From contig JAEZBU010000271.1 in NCBI GenBank assembly GCA_023426855.1, positions 1 through 43,959 of the forward strand: a DNA stretch of 43,959 nucleotides. Direction: 5' to 3'. Below, in pieces: positions 23,441 through 31,212 of this stretch (the first letter of the stretch is position 1; every line of letters starts with the position of its first letter). Both the position numbers and the translations under genes were made by a program. The notes beneath the pieces were generated by a model that saw only the letters and a list, made by a program, of their open reading frames with translations, had not been told where the DNA came from and searched no databases. This stretch comes from Pseudomonadota bacterium. GTDB taxonomy: Bacteria; Pseudomonadota; Alphaproteobacteria; Rhizobiales; Hyphomicrobiaceae.

Positions 23441-24307
23441 CTATTGGCCTCCGCCGAGCGAATGCACGTAGACGGCCAGCGACTTCAGGGTCACAGGATC
23501 GAGCCGGCCTTCCCACAACGGCATCATGCCGCCGCGGCCGGTGCGGACGCTTTCCACGATCGCGGACTTGCTGTCGCCGTAGAGCCAGATTGCGTCCGTC
23601 AGGTTGGGTGCGCCGAGTTCGACGTTGCCCTTGCCGGCGTCGCCGTGGCATGCGGCGCACTGTTCGGCGAAAGTGTCCTTGCCGCGCGCGACGGCTTCCT
23701 GATTGGTGGCGCGGCCCGTCAGCGAAAGCACATACTCGGCAGCGTCATCGATCTGGCTGTTGTCGAGCAGCTTGTCGATGCCGTAGCGCGGCATCAGGCT
23801 GGAGCGCGTATCGGCGTGTTCAGACCGAATACCAAAGCGGATGGTCTTGTAGATGTCGTCGATGCTGCCGCCCCACAGCCATTCGTCGTCGTTGAGGTTC
23901 GGATAGCCGACGAATCCCTGGGCGCCGCGGCCATGGCACGGCGCGCAGTTGGTGGCGAACGATGCCGCACCGCCCGCCATCGCGAAGCGCAGCAGTTCCG
24001 GATTGTCCTTCACCTGCCCAAGTGGTGTGGCGTCGAGTTCGGCGCGGAAGGTCCCCTGCGCCGCGCGTGCGGTTTCCAGTTCCTCAGTGACGGCAGCGCG
24101 CTCGGAATATCCGAGGACGCCCTCGGTATAGCCGGTCAATGTCGGCCATGCCGGATACAAGATCCAGTAGCCGATCGACCAAATGATCGAGGCGTAGAAC
24201 GTCCACAGCCACCACTTCGGCAGCGGCTTGTTCAGTTCCTTGATACCGTCCCACTCGTGTCCGGTGGTTTCGACGCCGGTGACCTCGTCGATGTCCCTCT
24301 TGCTCAT
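23441..24307 (-). CDS. ccoP: cbb3 oxidase diheme subunit CcoP/FixP
   Basis: A 288-residue diheme cytochrome c subunit of cbb3 oxidase. An N-terminal cytosolic arm is followed by a membrane helix (WWLWTFYASIIWSIGYWILY), then two periplasmic cytochrome c domains with heme sites CAPCH (C121-H125) and CAACH (C217-H221), each followed by methionine ligand candidates (M172, M261/M262). It passes electrons from soluble cytochrome c toward CcoO/CcoN. Its ATG overlaps the ccoQ stop by 4 bases (ATGA), so the two are translationally coupled. Confidence 0.96.
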   Translation of the reverse strand: MSKRDIDEVTGVETTGHEWDGIKELNKPLPKWWLWTFYASIIWSIGYWILYPAWPTLTGYTEGVLGYSERAAVTEELETARAAQGTFRAELDATPLGQVKDNPELLRFAMAGGAASFATNCAPCHGRGAQGFVGYPNLNDDEWLWGGSIDDIYKTIRFGIRSEHADTRSSLMPRYGIDKLLDNSQIDDAAEYVLSLTGRATNQEAVARGKDTFAEQCAACHGDAGKGNVELGAPNLTDAIWLYGDSKSAIVESVRTGRGGMMPLWEGRLDPVTLKSLAVYVHSLGGGQ

Positions 24308-24483
24308 GACCGGCCCCTGTCGGTTCTGGATTGTGTGTCGAGGTCGAGCGCGTCGCGCTGGATGACCTCGAATTTCTTGCGGTTCGCCGGCCAGAACGCG
24401 TAGGCGAGGACGCCCGCGAACAGCGCAACGAACAGCAGCAGTGACGTGACCTGACTGATCTGCGCGACCGTGTCGTAGCTCAT
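24304..24483 (-). CDS. ccoQ: cbb3 oxidase small subunit CcoQ/FixQ
   Basis: A 59-residue single-helix protein beginning MSYDTVAQISQVTSLLLFVA and continuing LFAGVLAYAFWPANRKKFEV. The FWPxNRKKFE stretch after the helix is the FixQ hallmark. CcoQ stabilises the cbb3 complex. It lies between ccoO (10-base gap) and ccoP (4-base overlap), the standard order. Confidence 0.94.
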   Translation of the reverse strand: MSYDTVAQISQVTSLLLFVALFAGVLAYAFWPANRKKFEVIQRDALDLDTQSRTDRGRS

Positions 24484-24493
24484 GGTCTCATCC

Positions 24494-25225
24494 TCAGCGC
24501 AAGTTGGGTCCAGCGGCGTCGAAGGTCGTGAAGTCGACCATCGTGCCCAGCACCTGCAGGTAGGCGATCATCGCGTCGAGTTCGGTGATTTCGCCCTCGG
24601 CCTTGCCGTCGAACTTGGCGACCTTGGCCTTGGGATAGCGGGTCAGCATCTCACGTGCGGCGCGCGAATCCGGATCGACCTGGGCGCGGAGATCTGCGGC
24701 CGCCTTCTCGATCATTTCGTCGGTGTAGGGCACGCCAACCATGCGCAGCGTCTTCAGGCGCTGGGCGATGTTGTCAGCGTTGAGTTTGGTCGTCGCCAGG
24801 AATGGATAGCCCGGCATGATGCTCTCCGGCACGACCGCGCGTGGATTGATCATGTGTTCCGCATGCCATTGATCGGAGTACTTGCCACCGACGCGGGCGA
24901 GATCTGGTCCGGTCCGCTTGGAGCCCCACTGGAAGGGATGGTCGTACATGCTTTCCGCAGCCAGACTGTAATGGCCATAACGCTCGACCTCATCGCGCAG
25001 CGTGCGGATCATCTGGCTATGGCAGGAATAGCAACCCTCGCGGATGTAGATGTCGCGGCCAGCCTGTTCGAGCGGGCTGTAGGGACGCATGCCCTGCACC
25101 TTCTCGATGGTGCTTTCGACCCAGAACAGCGGGGCGATCTGCACGATGCCGCCGATCGACACGACGATCAGGGTGCAGACCAGCAGCAGGATGGAGTTGC
25201 GTTCGAGTGTGCCGTGATTGATCAC
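24494..25225 (-). CDS. ccoO: cbb3 oxidase monoheme subunit CcoO/FixO
   Basis: A 243-residue membrane-anchored cytochrome c. The N-terminal helix (ILLLVCTLIVVSIGGIVQIA) is followed by MRPYSPLEQAGRDIYIREGC, the heme site CYSCH (C65-H69) and SQMIRTLRDEVERYGHYS, all canonical. It accepts electrons from CcoP and hands them to heme b in CcoN. The start is a GTG at 25223-25225, preceded by GGGGGA 7 bases away; the ccoN stop is 13 bases upstream. Confidence 0.96.
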   Translation of the reverse strand: MINHGTLERNSILLLVCTLIVVSIGGIVQIAPLFWVESTIEKVQGMRPYSPLEQAGRDIYIREGCYSCHSQMIRTLRDEVERYGHYSLAAESMYDHPFQWGSKRTGPDLARVGGKYSDQWHAEHMINPRAVVPESIMPGYPFLATTKLNADNIAQRLKTLRMVGVPYTDEMIEKAAADLRAQVDPDSRAAREMLTRYPKAKVAKFDGKAEGEITELDAMIAYLQVLGTMVDFTTFDAAGPNLR

Positions 25226-25238
25226 CGTTGGATCCCCC

Positions 25239-26897
25239 TTATTCGGCCGGAACCGGACGCAACTCAGGCGCCGCCGCGATGCGTGGCTGTTCGGTGATGT
25301 CGACAGGCTTGTCGCCGCGCACCGTGCGCCAGATGTTGTAGGCCATGATCAGAGAGCCGATGACGAACAGCAGGCCGCCCACCGCTCTGATGATGTAGAA
25401 GGGCTTCATCGCCTCGACAGACTCGACGAACGAGTACTGAAGGAAGCCGAGGCTATCGTAGGCGCGCCACATCAGACCCTGCAGGATGCCCGACACCCAC
25501 ATCGACGTGATGTAGAGAAGGATGCCGACGGTTGCGATCCAGAAGTGCCATTCGACGAGCCGCAGCGAGTACAGGCCCTCACGCTTCCACAGCCACGGCA
25601 CCAGGCAGTAGACGGCGCCGAAGGAGACCATGGCGACCCAGCCGAGCGCGCCGGAATGCACGTGTCCGATGGTCCAGTCGGTGTAGTGACTGAGCGAGTT
25701 CACCGCCTTGATCGACATCAGCGGGCCCTCGAAGGTCGACATGCCGTAGAAGGCGACCGACACCACCAGCAACCGCACGACAGGATCGGTGCGCAGCTTG
25801 TCCCAGGCGCCCGACAGCGTCATCAGGCCGTTGATCATGCCGCCCCATGAGGGCATCCACAGCATGATCGAGAAGGTCATGCCGAGCGTCTGCGCCCAAT
25901 CCGGCAGCGGCGTGTAGTGCAGATGGTGCGGACCGGCCCAGATGTAGATGAAGATCAGCGTCCAGAAGTGCACGATGGACAGGCGGTAGGAATACACCGG
26001 CCGCTCCACGCGCTTCGGGATGAAGTAGTACATGATGCCGAGGAAGCCGGCGGTCAGGAAGAAGCCGACCGCGTTATGACCGTACCACCATTGCGTCATC
26101 GCATCCTGCACGCCGGAGAACAGCACGTAGCTTTGCGAGCCGGTCAGCGACACAGGGATCGCCAGGTTGTTGACGATGTGCAGCATCGCGATGGTGACGA
26201 TGAACGCCAGATAGAACCAGTTCGCGACGTAGATGTGCGGTTCGCGGCGGCGGAAGATGGTGCCGAGGAATACCAGCAGGTAGACGACCCAGACGATGGT
26301 CAGCCACAGGTCGGCGTACCATTCGGGTTCGGCGTATTCCTTGCTCTGGGTGACGCCGAGCAGATAACCCGTGCCGGCGATGAGAATGAAGAGCTGATAA
26401 CCCCAGACCACGAAATAGGGTGCCCAGCGGCCCGGCATGCGGGCGTGACAGGTGCGCTGCACGACATACAGCGAGGTGGCGATCAGCACGTTGCCACCGA
26501 ACGCGAAAATCACCGCCGAGGTGTGCAGCGGGCGCAGACGGCCGAATGTCGTCCAGGGCAGATCGAGGTTCAGGGCCGGAATGGCCATCTGCCAGGCGAT
26601 GATGTCACCGACCATGAAGCCGGCAACGCCCCAGATCACCGCCGCGATGGTCGCGACACGGATGGGGCCATCGAAATATCCGGTCTCGTCGGGGGAATAC
26701 TCCTTCAAGCCGAACGACGTCTTGAGAATGTACGCACCGCCCGCGATGCAACTCAGGGCGAGCAGCGTGCCGTGAAACGCCATCACGGATTCGGCGGAGC
26801 CGATCGCCAAAATCAGTCCTATGACCAACCCGACCACGCATCCGAATACCGAAACGGCGTCGGCGAAGGCGCGCCGTTCGACTGCCGTGTCTGTCAT
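25239..26897 (-). CDS. ccoN: cbb3 oxidase catalytic subunit CcoN/FixN
   Basis: A 552-residue heme-copper oxidase subunit I of the C family, with about 12 membrane helices. Metal-ligand regions are readable: RPLHTSAVIFAFGGN (low-spin heme), WWYGHNAVGFFLTAGFLG (CuB histidine with the nearby C-family helix), GPHHLHYTPLPDW (CuB histidines) and HYTDWTIGHVHSGALGW (heme ligands). It reduces oxygen to water and pumps protons at very low oxygen. It is the first gene of ccoNOQP. An FNR/FixK box lies 86 bases upstream of the ATG, at the right distance for activation. Confidence 0.97.
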   Translation of the reverse strand: MTDTAVERRAFADAVSVFGCVVGLVIGLILAIGSAESVMAFHGTLLALSCIAGGAYILKTSFGLKEYSPDETGYFDGPIRVATIAAVIWGVAGFMVGDIIAWQMAIPALNLDLPWTTFGRLRPLHTSAVIFAFGGNVLIATSLYVVQRTCHARMPGRWAPYFVVWGYQLFILIAGTGYLLGVTQSKEYAEPEWYADLWLTIVWVVYLLVFLGTIFRRREPHIYVANWFYLAFIVTIAMLHIVNNLAIPVSLTGSQSYVLFSGVQDAMTQWWYGHNAVGFFLTAGFLGIMYYFIPKRVERPVYSYRLSIVHFWTLIFIYIWAGPHHLHYTPLPDWAQTLGMTFSIMLWMPSWGGMINGLMTLSGAWDKLRTDPVVRLLVVSVAFYGMSTFEGPLMSIKAVNSLSHYTDWTIGHVHSGALGWVAMVSFGAVYCLVPWLWKREGLYSLRLVEWHFWIATVGILLYITSMWVSGILQGLMWRAYDSLGFLQYSFVESVEAMKPFYIIRAVGGLLFVIGSLIMAYNIWRTVRGDKPVDITEQPRIAAAPELRPVPAE

Positions 26898-26982
26898 CCT
26901 GAGAGCCCCTATGTTTTTTGTCAGTTCGCGCGATGCTGCTCTGCACCATCAGCGATATGAAGTTTGTGCTGGCGGGTGAGCC

Positions 26983-26996
26983 TTGATTTGGGTCAA
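26983..26996 (-). promoter_or_regulatory. FNR/FixK box of the ccoNOQP promoter
   Basis: TTGAT-TTGG-GTCAA matches 9 of 10 consensus positions. Its centre is at 26989.5, which predicts transcription starting near 26948 on the minus strand, about 50 bases before the ccoN ATG. A weak -10 (CATATC) is available. Activation by the FixK-type regulator encoded just upstream is likely. Confidence 0.8.
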
Positions 26997-27062
26997 AGCC
27001 CGGTCATCTGCGGCGTCATGGCCGTGGAGGTGTGGCAGTACGTGTGCAGACGACGGAGAAGG

Positions 27063-27086
27063 AAAGGCGCCGGGGAGGGCGCCTTT
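27063..27086 (-). terminator. Intrinsic terminator after fixK
   Basis: AAAGGCGCC and GGCGCCTTT form a perfect 9-base stem around a 6-base loop, 14 bases after the fixK stop. On the minus strand the stem ends in TTT. It separates fixK transcription from the ccoN promoter. Confidence 0.7.
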
Positions 27087-27099
27087 GAGGGGGAAGGTA

Positions 27100-27825
27100 T
27101 CAGTCGCAGCCCGCATGCCCGCCGTTGGCGAGCATCTCCAGTTGGATGCGGTTCAGCAGGTGGACCTGATTGCAGCGGGGCAGATCCAGCAGGCCCATCG
27201 CGCGCAGCTTGGTGAAGGTGCGGCTGACGGTTTCGATGGTCAGCCCAAGGAAGTCGCCGATATCGGTGCGCGTCATCGGCAACTCGAGCCGCATGGGATC
27301 AGTACCGTTGCGCTCGTTGCGCCGCGACAGGGCGAGCAGGAAACTGGCGACGCGCTCGATGGCGCTGCGCTGGCCGGTGGTCAGCATGAGATCGCGCGTG
27401 GCCGCAAGCTCGCGCGCCAGCACTTCGTACAGCTTGAACCCGAGGGCAGGATTTTCAGCCGCCGACTGACGCAGCTTGGTGACCGGCAGACAGCGCACGC
27501 GGGTCGGACGGGTCGCCTGGGCGTTCATCGTGTGCTCGCCCTCGATACCGAGGCCGACGAGATCACCCGGGAAAGCGAAACCCATCACCTGGCGACGGCC
27601 ATCGGCGAGAACCTTGAACAACGCGATGGCGCCGGTCTCTACCCTATAGAGATGGGTGACGGCGTCACCATCGGCGAACAGGAATTCCTTGGACTCCACC
27701 CGTTGGAGTGATGCGCGTGCCAAGCTCTGGTCGAGGTCCGAGATCGGCGCTGTGATGGTCGTCGCGGAAGTCCGCGCGCCTTGTGCGCCATGGCTCGCAT
27801 AGGTGTGATCGCTCCAGGCCAGCAT
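27100..27825 (-). CDS. fixK: Crp/Fnr family regulator, FixK-type
   Basis: A 241-residue Crp/Fnr activator. The cyclic-nucleotide-like beta barrel spans roughly residues 30-145 and the winged HTH follows, with the recognition helix IETVSRTFTKLRAMG. E198, S201 and R202 match the E-SR triad that reads TTGA half-sites in FNR. The N-terminal cysteines that hold the FNR [4Fe-4S] cluster are missing (cysteines only at 112, 218, 240), so it should not sense oxygen directly, and is FixK-like rather than FnrN-like. Four matching boxes in the window are probable targets. AAGGAG precedes the ATG. Control by the FixL-like kinase nearby is plausible but not shown. Confidence 0.9.
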   Translation of the reverse strand: MLAWSDHTYASHGAQGARTSATTITAPISDLDQSLARASLQRVESKEFLFADGDAVTHLYRVETGAIALFKVLADGRRQVMGFAFPGDLVGLGIEGEHTMNAQATRPTRVRCLPVTKLRQSAAENPALGFKLYEVLARELAATRDLMLTTGQRSAIERVASFLLALSRRNERNGTDPMRLELPMTRTDIGDFLGLTIETVSRTFTKLRAMGLLDLPRCNQVHLLNRIQLEMLANGGHAGCD

Positions 27826-27904
27826 CGATGGGCTCCTTCTCGTTTGCTGAGCCCAGCCAACTGATCATCCCTTCGTCACTCGCGTGCCCCGGCGGCGTAT
27901 CGAA

Positions 27905-27920
27905 TTGTAATAGTTTGTAA
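27905..27920 (-). promoter_or_regulatory. Direct repeat in the fixK promoter region
   Basis: TTGTAA-TAGT-TTGTAA is a direct repeat with 10-base period, 80 bases upstream of the fixK ATG. OmpR/PhoB-type response regulators bind such helically phased direct repeats, and one is encoded at 30354. The link is inference. Confidence 0.4.
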
Positions 27921-27948
27921 CAGCGGCCACCCGGCTGGCGTCGGCGCC

Positions 27949-28401
27949 TCAGCCGTTGATCAGATCGTGGACACCGACCGGATGCCGGCTGTGCGCCAGC
28001 AATGCGTCGTAGGCGCTGCGCTCGGCGCTGTCGTCGGACAGTTGAACCCACAGCACGATCCGGCCGAGCAACACCGATTGCTGCACCTGTTCCGCGTGCC
28101 GTTCAATCAGCCAATGCTGCAAGGCCGTCGCCAGCGTTGCTGCGCCCTCATGCGAACGGGCGGCAAGGCAATCCGCGAGGATGCCATTGGAACAGCAGAT
28201 GCGCTCTATATTTCCGGCAAACGCCAGTTCCTGCTCGGACCTGGCTTCGCAAAGCGCCACGGTATCGGGTTTCTGCTGGCAGATGCGCGCGAGGCACAGG
28301 CAGTTGAAGGCGTCATTCGTCAGCCCTTTGGCGCGCAGTTCGCAGATCGCCCTTTGCAAGCCGTCCCAGTTCTCAAAACTCGTGACCGCGAAGCGAATCA
28401 T
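27949..28401 (-). CDS. Uncharacterised cysteine-rich protein under FNR/FixK boxes
   Basis: About 150 residues; I do not recognise the family with certainty. The N-terminus (IRFAVTSFENWDGLQRAICEL) and the C-terminus (GRIVLWVQLSDDSAERSAYDAL, then a VHDL ending) resemble the two strand-helix units of YflT/DUF1269-like stress proteins, but this is a loose pattern match. It has eight cysteines (FNCLCLARIC, ALCEA, RICCSNG, ADCLA), suggesting redox or metal chemistry. The frame opens at 28488, but that ATG is inside an FNR box; ATG 28399-28401 fits a transcript beginning near 28447, although its ribosome site is weak. It is flanked by fixK and the FixL-like kinase, so a low-oxygen role is likely. 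Confidence 0.6.
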   Translation of the reverse strand: MIRFAVTSFENWDGLQRAICELRAKGLTNDAFNCLCLARICQQKPDTVALCEARSEQELAFAGNIERICCSNGILADCLAARSHEGAATLATALQHWLIERHAEQVQQSVLLGRIVLWVQLSDDSAERSAYDALLAHSRHPVGVHDLING

Positions 28402-28481
28402 CGACTGTCCAGTTGGGCGATTGGTCCCGCCTCGCAGTGAAGCACTGTGCATAGAATGATCTGCGATGTCGCGTTCGTGGA

Positions 28482-28495
28482 TTGACATGGATCAA
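28482..28495 (-). promoter_or_regulatory. FNR/FixK box proximal to the cysteine-rich gene
   Basis: TTGAC-ATGG-ATCAA matches 9 of 10 consensus positions. Its centre, 28488.5, predicts a minus-strand start near 28447 for the gene beginning at 28401. Confidence 0.7.
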
Positions 28496-28600
28496 ACACA
28501 GCTCAGCCAGTGAACTTCGCCTGTCCGTCACGTACATCGGTCCATGCGGAAGTCGGCGCAATTTGAAGCACGAGGAAAGCCGATATCGGCGCGCGCCGCC

Positions 28601-28614
28601 TTGATTGCGATCAA
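28601..28614 (-). promoter_or_regulatory. Perfect FNR/FixK box after the kinase gene
   Basis: TTGAT-TGCG-ATCAA is an exact match to the FNR/FixK consensus. It sits 14 bases beyond the stop of the FixL-like gene and 119 bases upstream of the second box, pointing to a tandem-site promoter for the cysteine-rich gene. Confidence 0.75.
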
Positions 28615-28627
28615 GCGCCGCGATGGC

Positions 28628-30238
28628 TCATCGCTGCGGATTCCCGAGGATATCGCGCAATGCCGTCACCAGATCAGTCTGCTGGTAGGGCTTGCGCAGC
28701 ACTTTCAATTGCGGGCGGTCGCGGTCGTCGCCTTGGATCAGTTCCTCGGCGTAACCGGACGTCAGCAGCACTTTGATACCCGGACGCAGCTCGTGCGCGC
28801 GTTCAGCAACATCCCGGCCCGACAACCCGCCCGGCATCACCAGATCGGTGAAAATCAGGTCGACCGGCACGCCGCTGTTCAGGATGTCCAGCGCTGACGG
28901 CCCGTCGCTGGCTTCGAGGACTGTGTAGCCGATCATTTCCAGACGGCGGATGGTGAGCTTGCGCACGCGCTCGTCGTCCTCGACGACGAGAATGGTTTCG
29001 CGCGCGTTGGGGTCCGTGTCGGTTGCCGACTTGCCTTTGAGGGCTGTTGCGGAGCCTTCGTCCGAGCGCGGCAGATAGAGGTTGATGGTGGTGCCGTGCC
29101 CGACCTCGCTGTAGACCGCGACGTGGCCGCCCGATTGCTTGACGAAGCCGTAGACCATCGGCAACCCCAGGCCGGTGCCGCGGCCTTTCTCCTTGGTCGT
29201 GAAGAACGGCTCGAAAACGCGGTCGCGGACCTCCGGCGTCATACCGCTGCCGGTGTCGGAGATCGACAACTGCACATACTCGCCGGGTTTCAGCTCCGGT
29301 TGCACGAGCGTGTGGTCAGCGTCCAGCGTGATGTTGCGCGTTTCGACCACGAGTTTGCCGCCGCGCGGCATCGCATCGCGTGCGTTGACCGCCAGGTTGA
29401 TGATGGCACTCTGGAATTGCGCCGGATCGGCGCGCGTCAGCCATACATCATGCGCCAGCGAGGTCGAGAGGGTGATGTGGTGGCCGAGCGTCCGTCGCAG
29501 CATATCGGTGATGCCGACGACGAGGTCGTTGAGCTGGATGACCTGCGGGTCCATATGGCGGCGGCGCGCGAAGGTCAGGAGCTGATCGGTCAGCTTCGAT
29601 CCGAGTGCGGCTGCATCGCGGGCGTCGGACAGAAGCGCGCGCGAGGTGTCATCCTGAAGGCGCATCTCCAGCAGCTCGAGATTGCCGCTGATGACCAGAA
29701 GCAGGTTGTTGAAATCGTGCGCGATTCCTCCCGTGAGCTGACCGACGGCCTCCATCTTCTGCACGTGAGCAAGCCGGCGCTCGCTTTCCCGCAGCGCTTC
29801 CTCGACATGCTTGCGGTCGGAAATGTCGTAGATCATGCCGGTGAAATAGCGCCGGCCGTCGTCCCAGAACTCGCTCACCGACAGGTGGACTGGAAACGTC
29901 GTGCCGTCCTTGCGCCGTCCGCTGACCTCCCGGCCGATGCCGATGATCTTGCGGTCGCCAGTCGTCGTGTAATTGGCGATATAGCCGTCATGCTCGGCCC
30001 GATAGGGCTCCGGCATCATAACCTTGACGTTTTCTCCAACCAGCTCCGACGCATCGTAGCCGAACAGGCGTTCCGTGGCCGGATTGACGCTCTCGATCAG
30101 TCCGCGATCGTCGATCGTAATGATCGCCGTGACGGCAGACTCCAGGATCCCGAGCAGCTTCGCGGCCTGCGCTTCGGGCGACGGCGACGGAGCTGAATTT
30201 TGCGCCATATCGGGTCCGGAAATGGTTGCGTTGGTCAT
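28628..30238 (-). CDS. FixL-like heme-PAS hybrid histidine kinase with C-terminal receiver
   Basis: A 536-residue soluble sensor with no membrane helix. A PAS domain (about 30-145) closely follows the heme-PAS of FixL: EPYRAEHDGYIANY holds the candidate heme ligand H83, and KIIGIGREVSGRRKDGTTFP holds R103. The spacing of 20 equals that of H200 and R220 in Bradyrhizobium FixL. The kinase core has H174 (GGIAHDFNNLL), the N box (NLAVNARDAM) and G boxes (DTGSGM, GTGLGLP). A receiver follows (about 415-535) with D465 (FTDLVMPGG) and K516. It should autophosphorylate when oxygen leaves the heme. Unlike classical FixL it carries its own receiver, and no fixJ is present. It is divergent from an OmpR-type regulator. 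Confidence 0.9.
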   Translation of the reverse strand: MTNATISGPDMAQNSAPSPSPEAQAAKLLGILESAVTAIITIDDRGLIESVNPATERLFGYDASELVGENVKVMMPEPYRAEHDGYIANYTTTGDRKIIGIGREVSGRRKDGTTFPVHLSVSEFWDDGRRYFTGMIYDISDRKHVEEALRESERRLAHVQKMEAVGQLTGGIAHDFNNLLLVISGNLELLEMRLQDDTSRALLSDARDAAALGSKLTDQLLTFARRRHMDPQVIQLNDLVVGITDMLRRTLGHHITLSTSLAHDVWLTRADPAQFQSAIINLAVNARDAMPRGGKLVVETRNITLDADHTLVQPELKPGEYVQLSISDTGSGMTPEVRDRVFEPFFTTKEKGRGTGLGLPMVYGFVKQSGGHVAVYSEVGHGTTINLYLPRSDEGSATALKGKSATDTDPNARETILVVEDDERVRKLTIRRLEMIGYTVLEASDGPSALDILNSGVPVDLIFTDLVMPGGLSGRDVAERAHELRPGIKVLLTSGYAEELIQGDDRDRPQLKVLRKPYQQTDLVTALRDILGNPQR

Positions 30239-30246
30239 GAATATTA

Positions 30247-30263
30247 GGTCACGTTGATTGACC
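30247..30263. promoter_or_regulatory. Inverted repeat between kinase and response regulator genes
   Basis: GGTCA-N7-TGACC lies in the 115-base divergent gap between the FixL-like gene and the OmpR-type regulator, 9 bases from the kinase start. A possible operator, but the arms are short. Confidence 0.3.
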
Positions 30264-30353
30264 AGCGCAACGCCGCTAGGTAGGGGGCAAAGCGACGCGC
30301 GCTCACCGCGGGCAACGGCAGATATTCATGCCCATGGCAACGAATGACATGCA

Positions 30354-31067
30354 ATGACGGCAGAGCAGCATATCCTGATCGTGGACGATGATGCCAAGGT
30401 GCGGACCCTGCTGCGGCGATGCTTCGAGGGCGAGGGGTTTGCCGTTTCCGAGGCCCGGAACGGCGCTGAACTCTATGACGTGCTCAACCGGCAGACGGTG
30501 TCCCTGATCACGCTCGATCTGGGGCTCGGAAAGGAGAACGGGCTGGATCTGGCGCGCGATATCCGCCGCGACCATACCGTCCCGATCATCATGCTGACCG
30601 GCAAGGGCGATGCCATCGATCGTGTGGTCGGGCTGGAGCTTGGGGCCGATGACTATCTGGCCAAGCCATTTGAATTGCGCGAGCTTTTGGCCCGTGTCCG
30701 GGCGGTGCTGCGGCGAACCGGCAGCGCGTCGGAAGCGGGGCGCATGGATCAATGCTACGCCTTCGCGGATTGGCTGTTCAACATTCCGCAGCGTAGTTTG
30801 CAGCGCCAGGGTGGCCCACACCAGGAGCTGACGACCAGCGAATTCAACCTGCTCGAAGCGTTCGTCAAGCGGCCGCATCGCGTGCTGTCGCGGGACGAGA
30901 TCATGGACCTGCTGAAAGGGCACGACTGGTCGCCGCTGGACCGCTCGATCGACAATCTGGTTGCCCGCCTCCGCAAGAAGATCGAACAAGACCCGGATCA
31001 GCCGCGCCTGATCAAGACCGTGCGCGGCATCGGCTACACCTTCGCCAGCGAGGTTAAGCGGGCGTAA
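30354..31067 (+). CDS. OmpR/PhoB-family response regulator
   Basis: A 237-residue two-domain regulator. The receiver has the acidic pair D11-D12, phospho-acceptor D55 (ITLDLGLGKENG), the threonine in MLTGKGD and the lysine in YLAKPFEL. The winged-helix DNA-binding domain occupies about residues 130-235, with ELTTSEFNLLEAFVKRPHRV, SRDEIMDLLKG, RSIDNLVARLRKKIE and the wing TVRGIGYTF. It is divergent from the FixL-like hybrid kinase and is its most obvious partner, in place of the LuxR-type FixJ. The ribosome site is weak. Targets are unknown; the direct repeat before fixK is a candidate. Confidence 0.92.
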   Translation: MTAEQHILIVDDDAKVRTLLRRCFEGEGFAVSEARNGAELYDVLNRQTVSLITLDLGLGKENGLDLARDIRRDHTVPIIMLTGKGDAIDRVVGLELGADDYLAKPFELRELLARVRAVLRRTGSASEAGRMDQCYAFADWLFNIPQRSLQRQGGPHQELTTSEFNLLEAFVKRPHRVLSRDEIMDLLKGHDWSPLDRSIDNLVARLRKKIEQDPDQPRLIKTVRGIGYTFASEVKRA

Positions 31068-31212
31068 GGTGCTTTGGTGCGGCTATGGACGCCGTGCGCT
31101 CACAGCGGCTGCTTGGCATAGGCGCCAATCAATTGCCATGACGACTTGAGACCCACGCCGCTGTCGGACCAACGCCCTGTGTCCGGCCGGTGAACTGCTC
31201 CGGCGATCATCC

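Noticed and set aside
21839..24403. Two long plus-strand frames opposite ccoG and ccoP
   Set aside because: Both are shadows of cco genes with metal-binding motifs on the other strand.
25917..26960. 347-residue plus-strand frame opposite ccoN
   Set aside because: Histidine/arginine/aspartate-rich shadow typical of the complement of membrane-helix codons; no domain.
28402..28488. Longer start (28488) for the cysteine-rich protein
   Set aside because: That ATG is inside the FNR/FixK box at 28482-28495 and has no ribosome site; transcription would begin downstream of it. The choice remains uncertain.
29096..30196. 366-residue plus-strand frame opposite the FixL-like kinase
   Set aside because: Antisense shadow of a gene with complete kinase and receiver motifs.
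30254..30263. TTGATTGACC as a possible FNR box before the kinase gene
   Set aside because: The second half-site is missing at the right spacing; it is better described as part of the GGTCA-N7-TGACC dyad.
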